DNA from: Streptococcus constellatus | GTDB lineage: Bacteria; Bacillota; Bacilli; Lactobacillales; Streptococcaceae | Length of the DNA stretch: 38,006 bases | Direction: 5' to 3' | Assembly (NCBI RefSeq): GCF_902167705.1 | Contig: NZ_CABHMZ010000035.1 | Coordinates: 1-38,006 of the forward strand | In this document: positions 13,925 through 21,177 of the stretch, piece after piece | Layout of the letters: each line of letters opens with the position of its first letter | Numbering within the stretch: the stretch's first letter is position 1 | Position numbers and translations under genes: made by a program | Notes under the pieces: generated by a model | What the model saw: only the letters and a program-made list of their open reading frames with translations | Database searches by the model: none | Told to the model about the DNA's origin: nothing

Positions 13925-14797
13925 ATGGATAATACAAAAGTTATTGAATGGTTAAACTACTGTGACCAAAACAATATCAAACCATGGTTATGGGATTTTA
14001 AAAATTGTTACTCTAGCGAGTTAACCGCAGATAATATTTCAAATTTTCTAAAATATAAAAACGGAGAACTCGTGAATCCTTCCACATTTTGTATCACAAA
14101 ACAGGTTGGTAGTAACGCTGACTGTGATAAAGAGGCACTCCCACTTTATAATGTTTTAGGTTGGCAACATTCCGAGCGAGATATAATAAGAGGCGAGACC
14201 TTAAATTCTTATATAACTACATTTACTCAAGCTATTACCAATGACCCGAATTATAAAGAAATTTGTAAAAAGATTGGAGTAAACTTAAATGAATATCTAA
14301 ACAAGCAATATCCAATCTTATACCATAATAAAAACTATCAAAATTTCGAGATGATTCAAAAAAACCTAAAAGGATTTGAAGCATTCGCAAAATTAACACA
14401 TACAATCGGAAACTTTACTGTATTGCCTCATTGGATGAATACTGGACGATATAATTTCTCAAAAGATTACTGGGATATTACAATGCTTTCTCTTCAAGAA
14501 TGGCTTACTGACTTATCTCCTAAAGCATGGAAAAAATTTATTGATACATACTATCTTCAACCCTATGTTGATAATAATTATCAAACAGAAGTATTTTGGG
14601 AAACTCATAACTACAAATACATTTATCCCAAGAAAACCGAAGATTTCTCCATCTTCCTAAAAAGAGTCAATGAGCGGATTGAGGAACGCGGGAAATTCAT
14701 CATTAAACAAATATGCGATAAACTAAATAAAAAAGATTTCCATTTCTATAAGGAAATTGAAAATATGGATAAAATTAAATACTCAAATGAGTTTTAA
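13925..14797 (+). CDS. Hypothetical 290-aa protein, cargo of element 2
   Basis: I do not recognise the family with confidence. The start is ATG 13925 because the in-frame GTG nine bases earlier is part of the AGGTG ribosome site. The protein is rich in Trp, Tyr and Asn (WLNYCDQNNIKPWLWDFKNC near the N-terminus). The segment HTIGNFTVLPHWMNTGRYN (near 155-173) resembles the GNLTLLP...N block of DUF1524/GmrD HNH-type proteins, but no HNH histidines are seen. It is divergent from the PIN gene and followed 14 bases later by the possible ribbon-helix-helix gene, so it may be co-expressed with the transfer operon. It could be a partner or an independent cargo protein. Confidence 0.6.
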   Translation: MDNTKVIEWLNYCDQNNIKPWLWDFKNCYSSELTADNISNFLKYKNGELVNPSTFCITKQVGSNADCDKEALPLYNVLGWQHSERDIIRGETLNSYITTFTQAITNDPNYKEICKKIGVNLNEYLNKQYPILYHNKNYQNFEMIQKNLKGFEAFAKLTHTIGNFTVLPHWMNTGRYNFSKDYWDITMLSLQEWLTDLSPKAWKKFIDTYYLQPYVDNNYQTEVFWETHNYKYIYPKKTEDFSIFLKRVNERIEERGKFIIKQICDKLNKKDFHFYKEIENMDKIKYSNEF

Positions 14798-14811
14798 CAG
14801 GAGTGGAAACA

Positions 14812-15282
14812 ATGACTAGAATATATAAAAGTGTCCGCCTTGCGTACGAGGCAAAGGTATGGATAGATGAACTGATTCAAGAAAAAGAACGTAAAATTCA
14901 AGGACTTAATAAAGAGGATTTTTTAGATAAACTTGAAAAAACACTTCTTAAAAATCACTATGATGAATTGAATGGCCTTTCATTTAACATCATTCTGAAA
15001 GCCTCAATAGGGAGTGTCATAGAAGAATCCTATCGAAATACTAGACACTATCCAATTGACAAATGGCAAAAGCTACGGAAGCAAATGGAAAAGGACATAA
15101 AAAATGTTAATCCTAACTTAGAAACCACAGTCACTCCCCGTATTTATCTAGACGAGGATGTACTTGCTGGACTTGATGATTTCCGCTATGTTCTAATGAA
15201 GGAGGACTGTGCTACTAGACTACCTCGTCTTAGCTACATTATCAAACTTGTTGTATATTCCTACTGGAAAGAACAACACTAA
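14812..15282 (+). CDS. Possible tandem ribbon-helix-helix protein
   Basis: A 156-aa protein starting at ATG 14812, after CAGGAG. Both halves begin with a short strand and two helices: RIYKSVRLAYEAKVWIDELI with LSFNIILKASIGSVIEES, and PRIYLDEDVLAGLDDFRYVL with LPRLSYIIKLVVYSYWKEQ. Such an internal repeat fits a single-chain ribbon-helix-helix DNA-binding protein. Preceding a TcpA gene, it may act as a relaxosome accessory or operon repressor. This is read from the pattern of strands and helices, not from a known family match. Confidence 0.5.
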   Translation: MTRIYKSVRLAYEAKVWIDELIQEKERKIQGLNKEDFLDKLEKTLLKNHYDELNGLSFNIILKASIGSVIEESYRNTRHYPIDKWQKLRKQMEKDIKNVNPNLETTVTPRIYLDEDVLAGLDDFRYVLMKEDCATRLPRLSYIIKLVVYSYWKEQH

Positions 15283-15369
15283 TCTAATCAGTTCTACTGT
15301 TTAGATTTTCATTTTTCTAAAATGTATACTTGTTGTACTACTTATGTTTTTAATTAAAAGAGGTAATCT

Positions 15370-16689
15370 ATGTTTAAATTAAAGAAAGTCGCTGACTTAA
15401 AGAGAAATTATATTATTTCAACTAGCAAATTAAAGATAGCTCATTGGTCAATATTAGGCTTCTCTACTTGTATTATGCTTACTATTATTGCAAATATTAG
15501 AGCTCCTGACCTTATTAAAATCCCTTTATTTATTCTAGCAGGATTTGTCATATACAAATTTCATCGTCAATTAAAATATTTTAGATATCATTTGGATTAT
15601 TACCTAATTATCAGAGAAAGCTTATTGTATGTATTACATACAAACCACCTTTATACAACATATAAAGATAGCTCAGGATATGAAAGAATCTCTAGAAGTG
15701 CAATCTTGCAATACGAGCTAGACAAACAAAAAGGGCATATTCTTATCAAAGCTCTGATTACTGGTGATGAATTTAGCAAAAAGGTACAATCACTTGATGA
15801 TGTCCTTGCCGGAGTACTCGAACTGGAACTAGAAGAAAAAATTATTCGTCCTAATTTTGTGGAATATCATTTCTATTACAAGAAACCTGATAGGTTAGTT
15901 CTTCAATCTCACAACCAGAAGCAAGAAATTGATAACCTTAATATAGATTTAGGATATGGTGTGAATTATAATCCTGTCAAGTGCCCTCATATTCTAGTTG
16001 CTGGTGGTACTGGAAGTGGAAAATCTGTTTTCATATCTTTCTTGATTTTAGAACTTCTCAAACGACAATCAACTGTCTATATAGCAGACCCTAAAAATTC
16101 TGACCTAGGTAGCTTATCATATTATTTCGGAGAAAAGTATGTAGCAACAACTCCGAACAATATCGCTCGTATTGTCCGTTTAGTAGTTGAAGAAATGCAA
16201 GAACGATATCAATATATGCGGGATAACTTTCAATACGGCTCAAATTTTACCAACCATGATTTTAAACCAGTATGGCTTATCTTCGATGAAATGGGAGCAT
16301 TTCAAGCTTCAGGAACAGATAAAAAATCAAAAGAAATTATTGTTGAAGTTATGGATGGCATTAAACAAATTATTCTACTAGGAAGACAATCAGGCATATT
16401 TATCCTTTTGTCAGCTCAACAAATGAGAGCCGAAACCCTAAATACCGACCTTAGAGATAACTTGGGATTGAGAATTGCTCTTGGCGCTAATTCTAGTGAG
16501 GGCTACCGCATGGTCTTTGGTTCAGCTACTCCTGATAAGTTAAAACCTATCGAAGAAAAAGGGGCAGGTTATCTTTATATGCAAGGTTCAGGCAAGGAGA
16601 CAGCACAATACTGGGAAAGTCCTTATCTTGATACTACTCAATTTGACTTTATCAAAGAATTACAACTTTATTTAACAGAAACAAACTAA
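15370..16689 (+). CDS. tcpA: TcpA/FtsK-type DNA translocase (coupling protein)
   Basis: A 439-aa ATPase. Two transmembrane helices lie at residues 25-43 and 50-65. The P-loop AGGTGSGKSVFI is near residue 213, Walker B WLIFDEMGAF near 310, and the FtsK-like ILLGRQSGIFILLSAQQMRA near 335. The TcpA proteins of Tn916-like elements share this plan and pass the nicked strand from relaxosome to mating pore. The gene lies in the rightward operon upstream of the Rep-type initiator. AAAGAGG precedes the ATG. It lacks an FtsK gamma domain, so it is not a chromosome segregation protein. Complete and probably active. Confidence 0.88.
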   Translation: MFKLKKVADLKRNYIISTSKLKIAHWSILGFSTCIMLTIIANIRAPDLIKIPLFILAGFVIYKFHRQLKYFRYHLDYYLIIRESLLYVLHTNHLYTTYKDSSGYERISRSAILQYELDKQKGHILIKALITGDEFSKKVQSLDDVLAGVLELELEEKIIRPNFVEYHFYYKKPDRLVLQSHNQKQEIDNLNIDLGYGVNYNPVKCPHILVAGGTGSGKSVFISFLILELLKRQSTVYIADPKNSDLGSLSYYFGEKYVATTPNNIARIVRLVVEEMQERYQYMRDNFQYGSNFTNHDFKPVWLIFDEMGAFQASGTDKKSKEIIVEVMDGIKQIILLGRQSGIFILLSAQQMRAETLNTDLRDNLGLRIALGANSSEGYRMVFGSATPDKLKPIEEKGAGYLYMQGSGKETAQYWESPYLDTTQFDFIKELQLYLTETN

Positions 16690-16778
16690 TTACAACGGAT
16701 GTTGTTGCTTAAATTCGCTAGATTTTCAGCAACAATATCTGTTCCTCATCGCTCTGCGATGATAGAAATGAGGTATAC
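16690..16778 (+). promoter_or_regulatory. Two hairpins between the translocase and the next gene
   Basis: TTGTTGCT/AGCAACAA (16702-16735) and CATCGC-TCT-GCGATG (16747-16761) precede ATG 16779. The second is directly upstream of the GAGG ribosome site. There is no T-run, so control by folding is more likely than termination. Confidence 0.45.
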
Positions 16779-17093
16779 ATGAAATTAAATGACTTTTTGA
16801 AACCCGAACTATTGGGTAATCGTTTCTTTGCTGTAAAAGGTTATACAGAAGTGTTAGACAGAGAAACAAATAAACCCGTAGCTTTACGACTTAACGTATC
16901 AATTCAAGACGAAAATTCAGATTTCTTTATGGAGATGATACAAGTCAAGGTGAATACTTTAACACCTTCTGCTACTATTCAGGACTTAGCAAACAAAAAT
17001 ACCTGCCCAGTCATTCTAAACAATTTAAACATCGGTCAATTTAATGGAAATTTATGGTTTTCTTGCTCAGATGTTGTATTAGCTACAAAATAA
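16779..17093 (+). CDS. Small beta-rich protein of element 2
   Basis: A 104-aa protein of mostly short strands (FFAVKGYTEVLDRETNKPVA, FFMEMIQVKVNTL, then GNLWFSCSDVVLA). The pattern is reminiscent of the small YdcP/DUF961-like proteins in Tn916-type operons, but there is no convincing motif. It lies between the translocase and the Rep-type initiator. Single-strand binding or a transfer accessory role is possible. Confidence 0.6.
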   Translation: MKLNDFLKPELLGNRFFAVKGYTEVLDRETNKPVALRLNVSIQDENSDFFMEMIQVKVNTLTPSATIQDLANKNTCPVILNNLNIGQFNGNLWFSCSDVVLATK

Positions 17094-17133
17094 TATGTTA
17101 TAATTTTCGTAAAATAATTTAAGGAGTTTCACA

Positions 17134-17523
17134 ATGCAAATTTTTACTTATAAAGACTTCCTAAAAGACAAAGGAATCATTACTTTTGAACAAGCTGAAA
17201 AGATTTATGAGGATTTAATCAGTTCGGTAAATATTCATGATTCAGAATTCCTTGAATACTGGCAAAGACTAATTGAGTTATGTGCTCAATATGCTGAAGC
17301 ACGTGGAAAGTTCTTAACTATCCCACTAGGTGAGAGGGAGTATGCTGATGAATCAAGGAAACGGATTCATGATTCGATTATTATACAACTTAACATTATT
17401 AAAAGATACGCTGAGAAACTTGGAAATGATGTCTCTTGGTTTGATGAATTTCACGACGATAGAAAACGTAAAGGGGATTTTGCTAATTATTTAAACTATA
17501 TTTACGCTGTTAATGCAAGATAA
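17134..17523 (+). CDS. Hypothetical helical protein of element 2
   Basis: A 129-aa, largely helical, acidic protein (FLEYWQRLIELCAQYAEARG; IHDSIIIQLNIIKRYAEKLG). It has AAGGAG eight bases before its ATG and follows the 104-aa gene by 40 bases. No family is recognised. It directly precedes the origin-like region, so a replication accessory is possible. Confidence 0.6.
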   Translation: MQIFTYKDFLKDKGIITFEQAEKIYEDLISSVNIHDSEFLEYWQRLIELCAQYAEARGKFLTIPLGEREYADESRKRIHDSIIIQLNIIKRYAEKLGNDVSWFDEFHDDRKRKGDFANYLNYIYAVNAR

Positions 17524-17529
17524 ACAAAC

Positions 17530-17647
17530 TACTTCTATCCATGTACCTAGGCAAAACTGCCGACACGCAGTCGGCAAGCTGGAAGCATGTTTAGCGGAGC
17601 GGTGCTTAGGATCACATGATAGAAGTGTGGAGGAGCTTTGCTCCTCC
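17530..17647. other. Palindromic origin-like region (possible dso/oriT)
   Basis: An outer inverted repeat ACTTCTATC/GATAGAAGT (17531-17539 and 17618-17626) encloses a perfect hairpin TGCCGAC-ACGCA-GTCGGCA (17558-17576) and further pairing. A perfect 8-bp hairpin GGAGGAGC-TTT-GCTCCTCC follows at 17629-17647. It lies just upstream of the HUH initiator gene, where the nick site of such proteins usually is. The last hairpin could also end upstream transcription. Not proven. Confidence 0.55.
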
Positions 17648-17696
17648 TAGTTTATTTATTGTATAGGCAAACGTTACGAGAAAGGAAGTTAATTTT

Positions 17697-18491
17697 GTGA
17701 GTTACAACCGCAAAATTATCCGAACTTCTTCGTACCTTGAAATTTGGGAATACGAAACTCCTATTTTTTCAAGTGATAATACTGAAATTGAAGAAAATCG
17801 TACTTCACTAAAAGAAAAGCAAAAACGTAAAACTTTTGATGAACTAACATCTGATGAACAAGAAGAACGAATAAAAAGAATTTCTAAAACTCGTAAAAAT
17901 ACTAAATGGAAACTCCAACGTTTAATTGATACTAATTTTGACGATAAAACTAGTTTCCTTACACTTACTACCAAAGAAAACATTCAAGATAGACAAGACT
18001 TTAATATACTTTTTGATAAGTTTATCAAACGCTTAAATTATCATATTTACCATTCAAAAAAACGATTGATTAAATACATTGCGGTATTAGAACGACAAAA
18101 AAGGGGAGCGTGGCATGCACACATTCTCCTTTTTTCGTTTCCTTTTGTTCCACATAAAGACCTATTGACAATTTGGGGATTAGGGGCAGTTCGGATAAAC
18201 AAACTAGATAGTCTTGACGATTCTTCTAATGCTGGTCGCTATGTTTCAAAATACATGGAAAAAGGTATAGGACAAGAATTATTAGAAAGTCTAGGTAAAA
18301 AGGCATTTTATTCCTCTCACAATTTACAAAAGCCTGAGGAAATAAAGCTATTAACAAATGAAAATATAGAAGACCTTGTACAAGCTGATGATATCCTTTA
18401 CGAAAGCACCTACAACAGTAAAGTTTTCAGAAAAGGGCATTTAGTAAATAACGAGGTCAAGTATAGAAAAATCAAAATTGATAAGGAGTAA
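17697..18491 (+). CDS. HUH-type rolling-circle initiator, probable relaxase of element 2
   Basis: A 264-aa protein starting at GTG 17697, nine bases after AAAGGAAG. The HUH order is visible: motif I FLTLTTKEN near 85, motif II WHAHILLF with His140 and His142, motif III YVSKYMEKG with Tyr182 and Tyr186. One of these tyrosines would form the covalent bond at the nick. The first 75 residues are charged and basic. Phage-type replication proteins and some streptococcal IME relaxases have this layout. With a TcpA gene upstream and no other relaxase in the element, I infer it starts both transfer and replication. Confidence 0.8.
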   Translation: MSYNRKIIRTSSYLEIWEYETPIFSSDNTEIEENRTSLKEKQKRKTFDELTSDEQEERIKRISKTRKNTKWKLQRLIDTNFDDKTSFLTLTTKENIQDRQDFNILFDKFIKRLNYHIYHSKKRLIKYIAVLERQKRGAWHAHILLFSFPFVPHKDLLTIWGLGAVRINKLDSLDDSSNAGRYVSKYMEKGIGQELLESLGKKAFYSSHNLQKPEEIKLLTNENIEDLVQADDILYESTYNSKVFRKGHLVNNEVKYRKIKIDKE

Positions 18492-18497
18492 GGAAAC

Positions 18498-18767
18498 ATG
18501 CAAGTGATTTTACCAACAGAACAAGTCCAACAAATACAGTTAATGATTACAGAACTCTTGCAACACGAGATTTCTCATTTCAAAGAAGATTTGGGACTAG
18601 ATAGTCCTTATCTCAATAAAATACAAACTTGCCAATATCTAGGGATTTCAAATAATACATTGGATAGCTGGATTCAAAAAGGTCTTCCTGTGATTAAAAT
18701 TGGCAAAACAGTCCGTTTTCATAAAAATGAGATTGATAGATGGCTTTGTAAAGAAGTCATGCTATAA
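18498..18767 (+). CDS. xis: Excisionase-like HTH protein
   Basis: An 89-aa protein with a C-terminal HTH_17 domain: KIQTCQYLGISNNTLDSWIQ, then GLPVIKIGKTVRFHKNEIDR, the typical wing of excisionases. It lies six bases after the initiator and 42 bases before the integrase in the same operon. It would favour excision by bending the attachment ends. The symbol is by function. Confidence 0.8.
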   Translation: MQVILPTEQVQQIQLMITELLQHEISHFKEDLGLDSPYLNKIQTCQYLGISNNTLDSWIQKGLPVIKIGKTVRFHKNEIDRWLCKEVML

Positions 18768-18809
18768 TATTGCCAATGATATATCCTGACTCGAACGAAG
18801 GAGAATATC

Positions 18810-20030
18810 ATGACTGTTACTAAAACAAGTAGTAATACCTACAACTTAAAAGTGTATATTCCCAAAGAAATCCGTTCCAAAATGGGTATAAAAGGAAGTC
18901 ACTTTGTCAAACGCTATAAAACACGAAAGGAGGCTAAAGAAGCTGAACTTGATATTTTAACCAAAATACGTCTACTTGAAAACGGAGAAAGCCTAATATT
19001 CTCTAAGGACGGAGATATTTTATTCTCTGACTTCTACAAACATGTTTGGTGGGATTCTTATAAAGCAGGCCAAACAACTTCAACAACTAAACCACCAACA
19101 CAAGTAACCATTGATAATACTGAAACTGTTTTTAGAAGGCATATACTACCAATGTTTGCAAATTTCTCGATAGATTTTCTCAATCAGAATAAACAAGTTG
19201 TCCTTAATCTTATGACGGCTAAAGCCAAAGAATATGCAAATTTTAAAGTTATTCGTAGTTATGTAAACTCAATCTTCGACTGGGCTGAGGAATTGGAGTA
19301 CATAGAATCAAATCGACTATCCAAGACAATTAAGCGAATTAAAGCCACCAAAAAGATAAAACTACAAGAAGCCAAAAACGAGGAGGACCTATATCTGTCT
19401 AGTGAAGAATTACAAGATTGGTTTAATGCTTTTAGAGAAGATTTGGAGAACAATAAGCTATCACTAAAAGATTATGTCCTATTCTTTACAACCTTTATTC
19501 TGAGCGATAGAAAATCGGAATCCTATGCTCTACATTGGAAAAACATTGATTTAATAAAAGCTCAAATTGACTTGAGGCATGCACTGGACAAATACAAGAA
19601 TGTGAAGTCTACAAAAGGGAATAAGAAAACTATTTTTTCAATTCCTAATTACCTTGTAACCCTTCTTTCTGAATGGAAGACTCAACAAAAACAGGAGCTG
19701 GCAAAATTTGGAATTATGCAAACACCTGACCAGCTGGTTTTTACCTATATCGATACTAAAGGCAATGTGAATAGTCCTCTACATGTTGATTACTTAAACA
19801 ATAAGATGAACTCTGTCAGAAGACGACACCCACGGTTAAAACATGCTACACCGCATAAATTACGACACACTGGAGCAACACTTGCTAAGAAAGCTGGAAT
19901 GAGCTTAGAAGCTATCTCAGAAGCATTAACTCATAGTGATACTCTCACAACTAAGACCTATGTCAACACTTCTAATATTGTCCCTCTATCTGCTGGTCAT
20001 GTCGCCTATCAACATCTTAAAAATGAGTAG
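18810..20030 (+). CDS. int: Tyrosine recombinase, integrase of element 2
   Basis: A 406-aa integrase with an N-terminal arm-binding part (YNLKVYIPKEIRSKMG), a core-binding domain (about 70-185) and a catalytic domain. Catalytic residues: Arg234 in ILSDRKSESYAL, His349 and Arg352 (PHKLRHTG), His375 (LTHSDT) and Tyr384 (KTYVNT). SDRKSE replaces the more common TGLRxxE but keeps the Arg. It is clearly different from the first integrase, sharing only the motif regions, yet uses the same rpsI tail. GAAGGAG precedes the ATG. It is 108 bases from the right attachment site. Confidence 0.92.
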   Translation: MTVTKTSSNTYNLKVYIPKEIRSKMGIKGSHFVKRYKTRKEAKEAELDILTKIRLLENGESLIFSKDGDILFSDFYKHVWWDSYKAGQTTSTTKPPTQVTIDNTETVFRRHILPMFANFSIDFLNQNKQVVLNLMTAKAKEYANFKVIRSYVNSIFDWAEELEYIESNRLSKTIKRIKATKKIKLQEAKNEEDLYLSSEELQDWFNAFREDLENNKLSLKDYVLFFTTFILSDRKSESYALHWKNIDLIKAQIDLRHALDKYKNVKSTKGNKKTIFSIPNYLVTLLSEWKTQQKQELAKFGIMQTPDQLVFTYIDTKGNVNSPLHVDYLNNKMNSVRRRHPRLKHATPHKLRHTGATLAKKAGMSLEAISEALTHSDTLTTKTYVNTSNIVPLSAGHVAYQHLKNE

Positions 20031-20039
20031 TGCAAATTT

Positions 20040-20059
20040 AGGGCAAATTTTAGGGCAAA
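20040..20059. repeat. Integrase arm-type repeats, right end of element 2
   Basis: AGGGCAAA occurs twice 12 bases apart, starting ten bases after the integrase stop. The same octamer is at 12428 and, inverted, at 12479. Confidence 0.55.
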
Positions 20060-20080
20060 CTTTTATAAAAAGCACAGAAA

Positions 20081-20113
20081 AAAGCACCCATGAGGTAAAC
20101 TCTTGAGTGCTTT
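20081..20113 (-). terminator. rpsI terminator, carried by element 2
   Basis: A 14-bp stem with two mismatches (AAAGCACCCATGAG / CTCTTGAGTGCTTT) around a GTAAA loop. It is the first terminator after the functional rpsI on the minus strand and lies inside the element end. It also blocks integrase transcripts from running into rpsI. Confidence 0.7.
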
Positions 20114-20137
20114 GAAACGTTGATATATCGCTGATAA

Positions 20138-20188
20138 TTAACGTTTTGAGAATTGTGAAGCTTTACGAGCTTTCTTAAGACCTGGTTT
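20138..20188 (-). repeat. Attachment site, right copy (inside functional rpsI)
   Basis: The last 51 bp of functional rpsI. It has TCA CAA for Ser-Gln where the two other copies have AGC CAG. The protein sequence is unchanged. Confidence 0.85.
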
Positions 20189-20530
20189 CTTACGTTCAAC
20201 CATACGGGCATCACGAGTAAGGAGACCAGCGCGTTTGAGTGAATCGCGGAAGTCTGGATCTACTTGAAGAAGGGCACGAGAGATACCGTGACGGATAGCT
20301 CCTGCTTGACCAGCGTAACCACCACCGATAACGTTTACAAGAACGTCGTATTGACCAACAGTTGAAGTAACTGCAAATGGTTGGTTGATGACAAGGCGAA
20401 GGTCAGCGTGTGGGATGTACTCTTCAACATCTTTTTTGTTTACAGTGATTTTACCAGTTCCTGGAACAAGGCGAACGCGTGCAACAGCGTTTTTACGACG
20501 TCCAGTACCTGCATATTGTGCTTGTGACAT
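20138..20530 (-). CDS. rpsI: 30S ribosomal protein S9
   Basis: The 130-aa S9 protein, complete: it starts [20 protein letters not shown], contains [20 protein letters not shown], and ends [12 protein letters not shown], the tail that contacts P-site tRNA. It is 19 bases after rplM in the usual rplM-rpsI operon. Its last 17 codons are the target of both integrated elements and are now supplied in recoded form. Confidence 0.98.
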   Translation of the reverse strand: MSQAQYAGTGRRKNAVARVRLVPGTGKITVNKKDVEEYIPHADLRLVINQPFAVTSTVGQYDVLVNVIGGGYAGQAGAIRHGISRALLQVDPDFRDSLKRAGLLTRDARMVERKKPGLKKARKASQFSKR

Positions 20531-20549
20531 AGCTTATTTGTTCCTTTCC

Positions 20550-20996
20550 TTAGATAAGTCCTGAAATATCAAGAACTTCTGGTTGTTGTGCAGCATGAGT
20601 GTGCTCAGCACCTACAAATACTTTCAATTTCATACCTTGAGCACGGCCAAGAGTATTGTGTGGAAGCATACCCTTAACTGATTTCTCAATCAAGCGAACA
20701 GCATTCTTAGAGCGGAGTTCACCAGCAGTAATAGATTTCAATCCACCTGGGTACATTGAGTGAGTGTAGTAAACTTTATCAGTTGCCTTTTTACCAGTTA
20801 ATTTTACTTTTTCAGCATTGATAACAATTACGAAGTCACCTGTATCAGTATGAGGTGTAAAAGTTGGTTTATTTTTTCCACGAAGCACGCTTGCTACAAC
20901 AGCAGAAAGGCGTCCAAGAGGTACATCAGTAGCGTCTACTACGTACCATTTCCGTTCAACTTCACCTGGCTTAGCCATGTATGTTGTTTTGTTCAT
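20550..20996 (-). CDS. rplM: 50S ribosomal protein L13
   Basis: The 148-aa L13 protein with [40 protein letters not shown] and [11 protein letters not shown]. It is full-length, with GGAG before its ATG, and is the first gene of the rplM-rpsI operon. It probably represses the operon by binding its own leader. Confidence 0.98.
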   Translation of the reverse strand: MNKTTYMAKPGEVERKWYVVDATDVPLGRLSAVVASVLRGKNKPTFTPHTDTGDFVIVINAEKVKLTGKKATDKVYYTHSMYPGGLKSITAGELRSKNAVRLIEKSVKGMLPHNTLGRAQGMKLKVFVGAEHTHAAQQPEVLDISGLI

Positions 20997-21007
20997 GATT
21001 TCTCCTA

Positions 21008-21095
21008 TATGAATATCGTTTTTGTTTACAGAGCGGATGTTCCGGTCCGCAAGTTATTTGGAAGGTTCCGGGGCCTTACAAATGGGGTAAACAAT
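21008..21095 (-). ncRNA. L13-type ribosomal protein leader
   Basis: Between the rplM promoter and its ribosome site the transcript can form outer pairing TTGTTTAC / GTAAACAA and inner GC stems (GGCCCCGGAACC; GCGGACCGGAACATCCGC). The rplM leader of Bacilli is known to bind L13 and stop synthesis. Placement and structure fit; covariation was not checked. Confidence 0.6.
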
Positions 21096-21105
21096 ACCGC
21101 CTACT

Positions 21106-21135
21106 ATCATACCAAATTTTAGGGGTAAAAGTCAA
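21106..21135 (-). promoter_or_regulatory. rplM-rpsI promoter
   Basis: On the minus strand TTGACT, 18 bases, TATGAT, which begins the leader transcript about 110 bases before the rplM start. Confidence 0.7.
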
Positions 21136-21177
21136 TATATTTGGTAAATTATTTATGAAAGAACGGTTTCATTCCGT

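Larger units (their letters stand above)
12273..20137. mobile_element. Integrative mobilizable element 2 (TcpA / HUH Rep)
   Basis: A 7.9-kb element between the middle and right rpsI-tail repeats, with its own integrase at the right end. It contains a cargo pair (PIN-like nuclease and a 290-aa unknown), then a rightward operon: possible ribbon-helix-helix protein, TcpA-type ATPase, two small genes, an HUH initiator, excisionase-like protein and integrase. This matches the known streptococcal class of mobilizable elements whose relaxase is related to rolling-circle initiators and which carry a TcpA coupling protein. No mating-pore gene is present. Confidence 0.82.

Noticed and set aside
10786..20030. 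The two integrases as duplicates of one gene
   Set aside because: Beyond catalytic motifs they differ strongly, and their arm repeats are unrelated.
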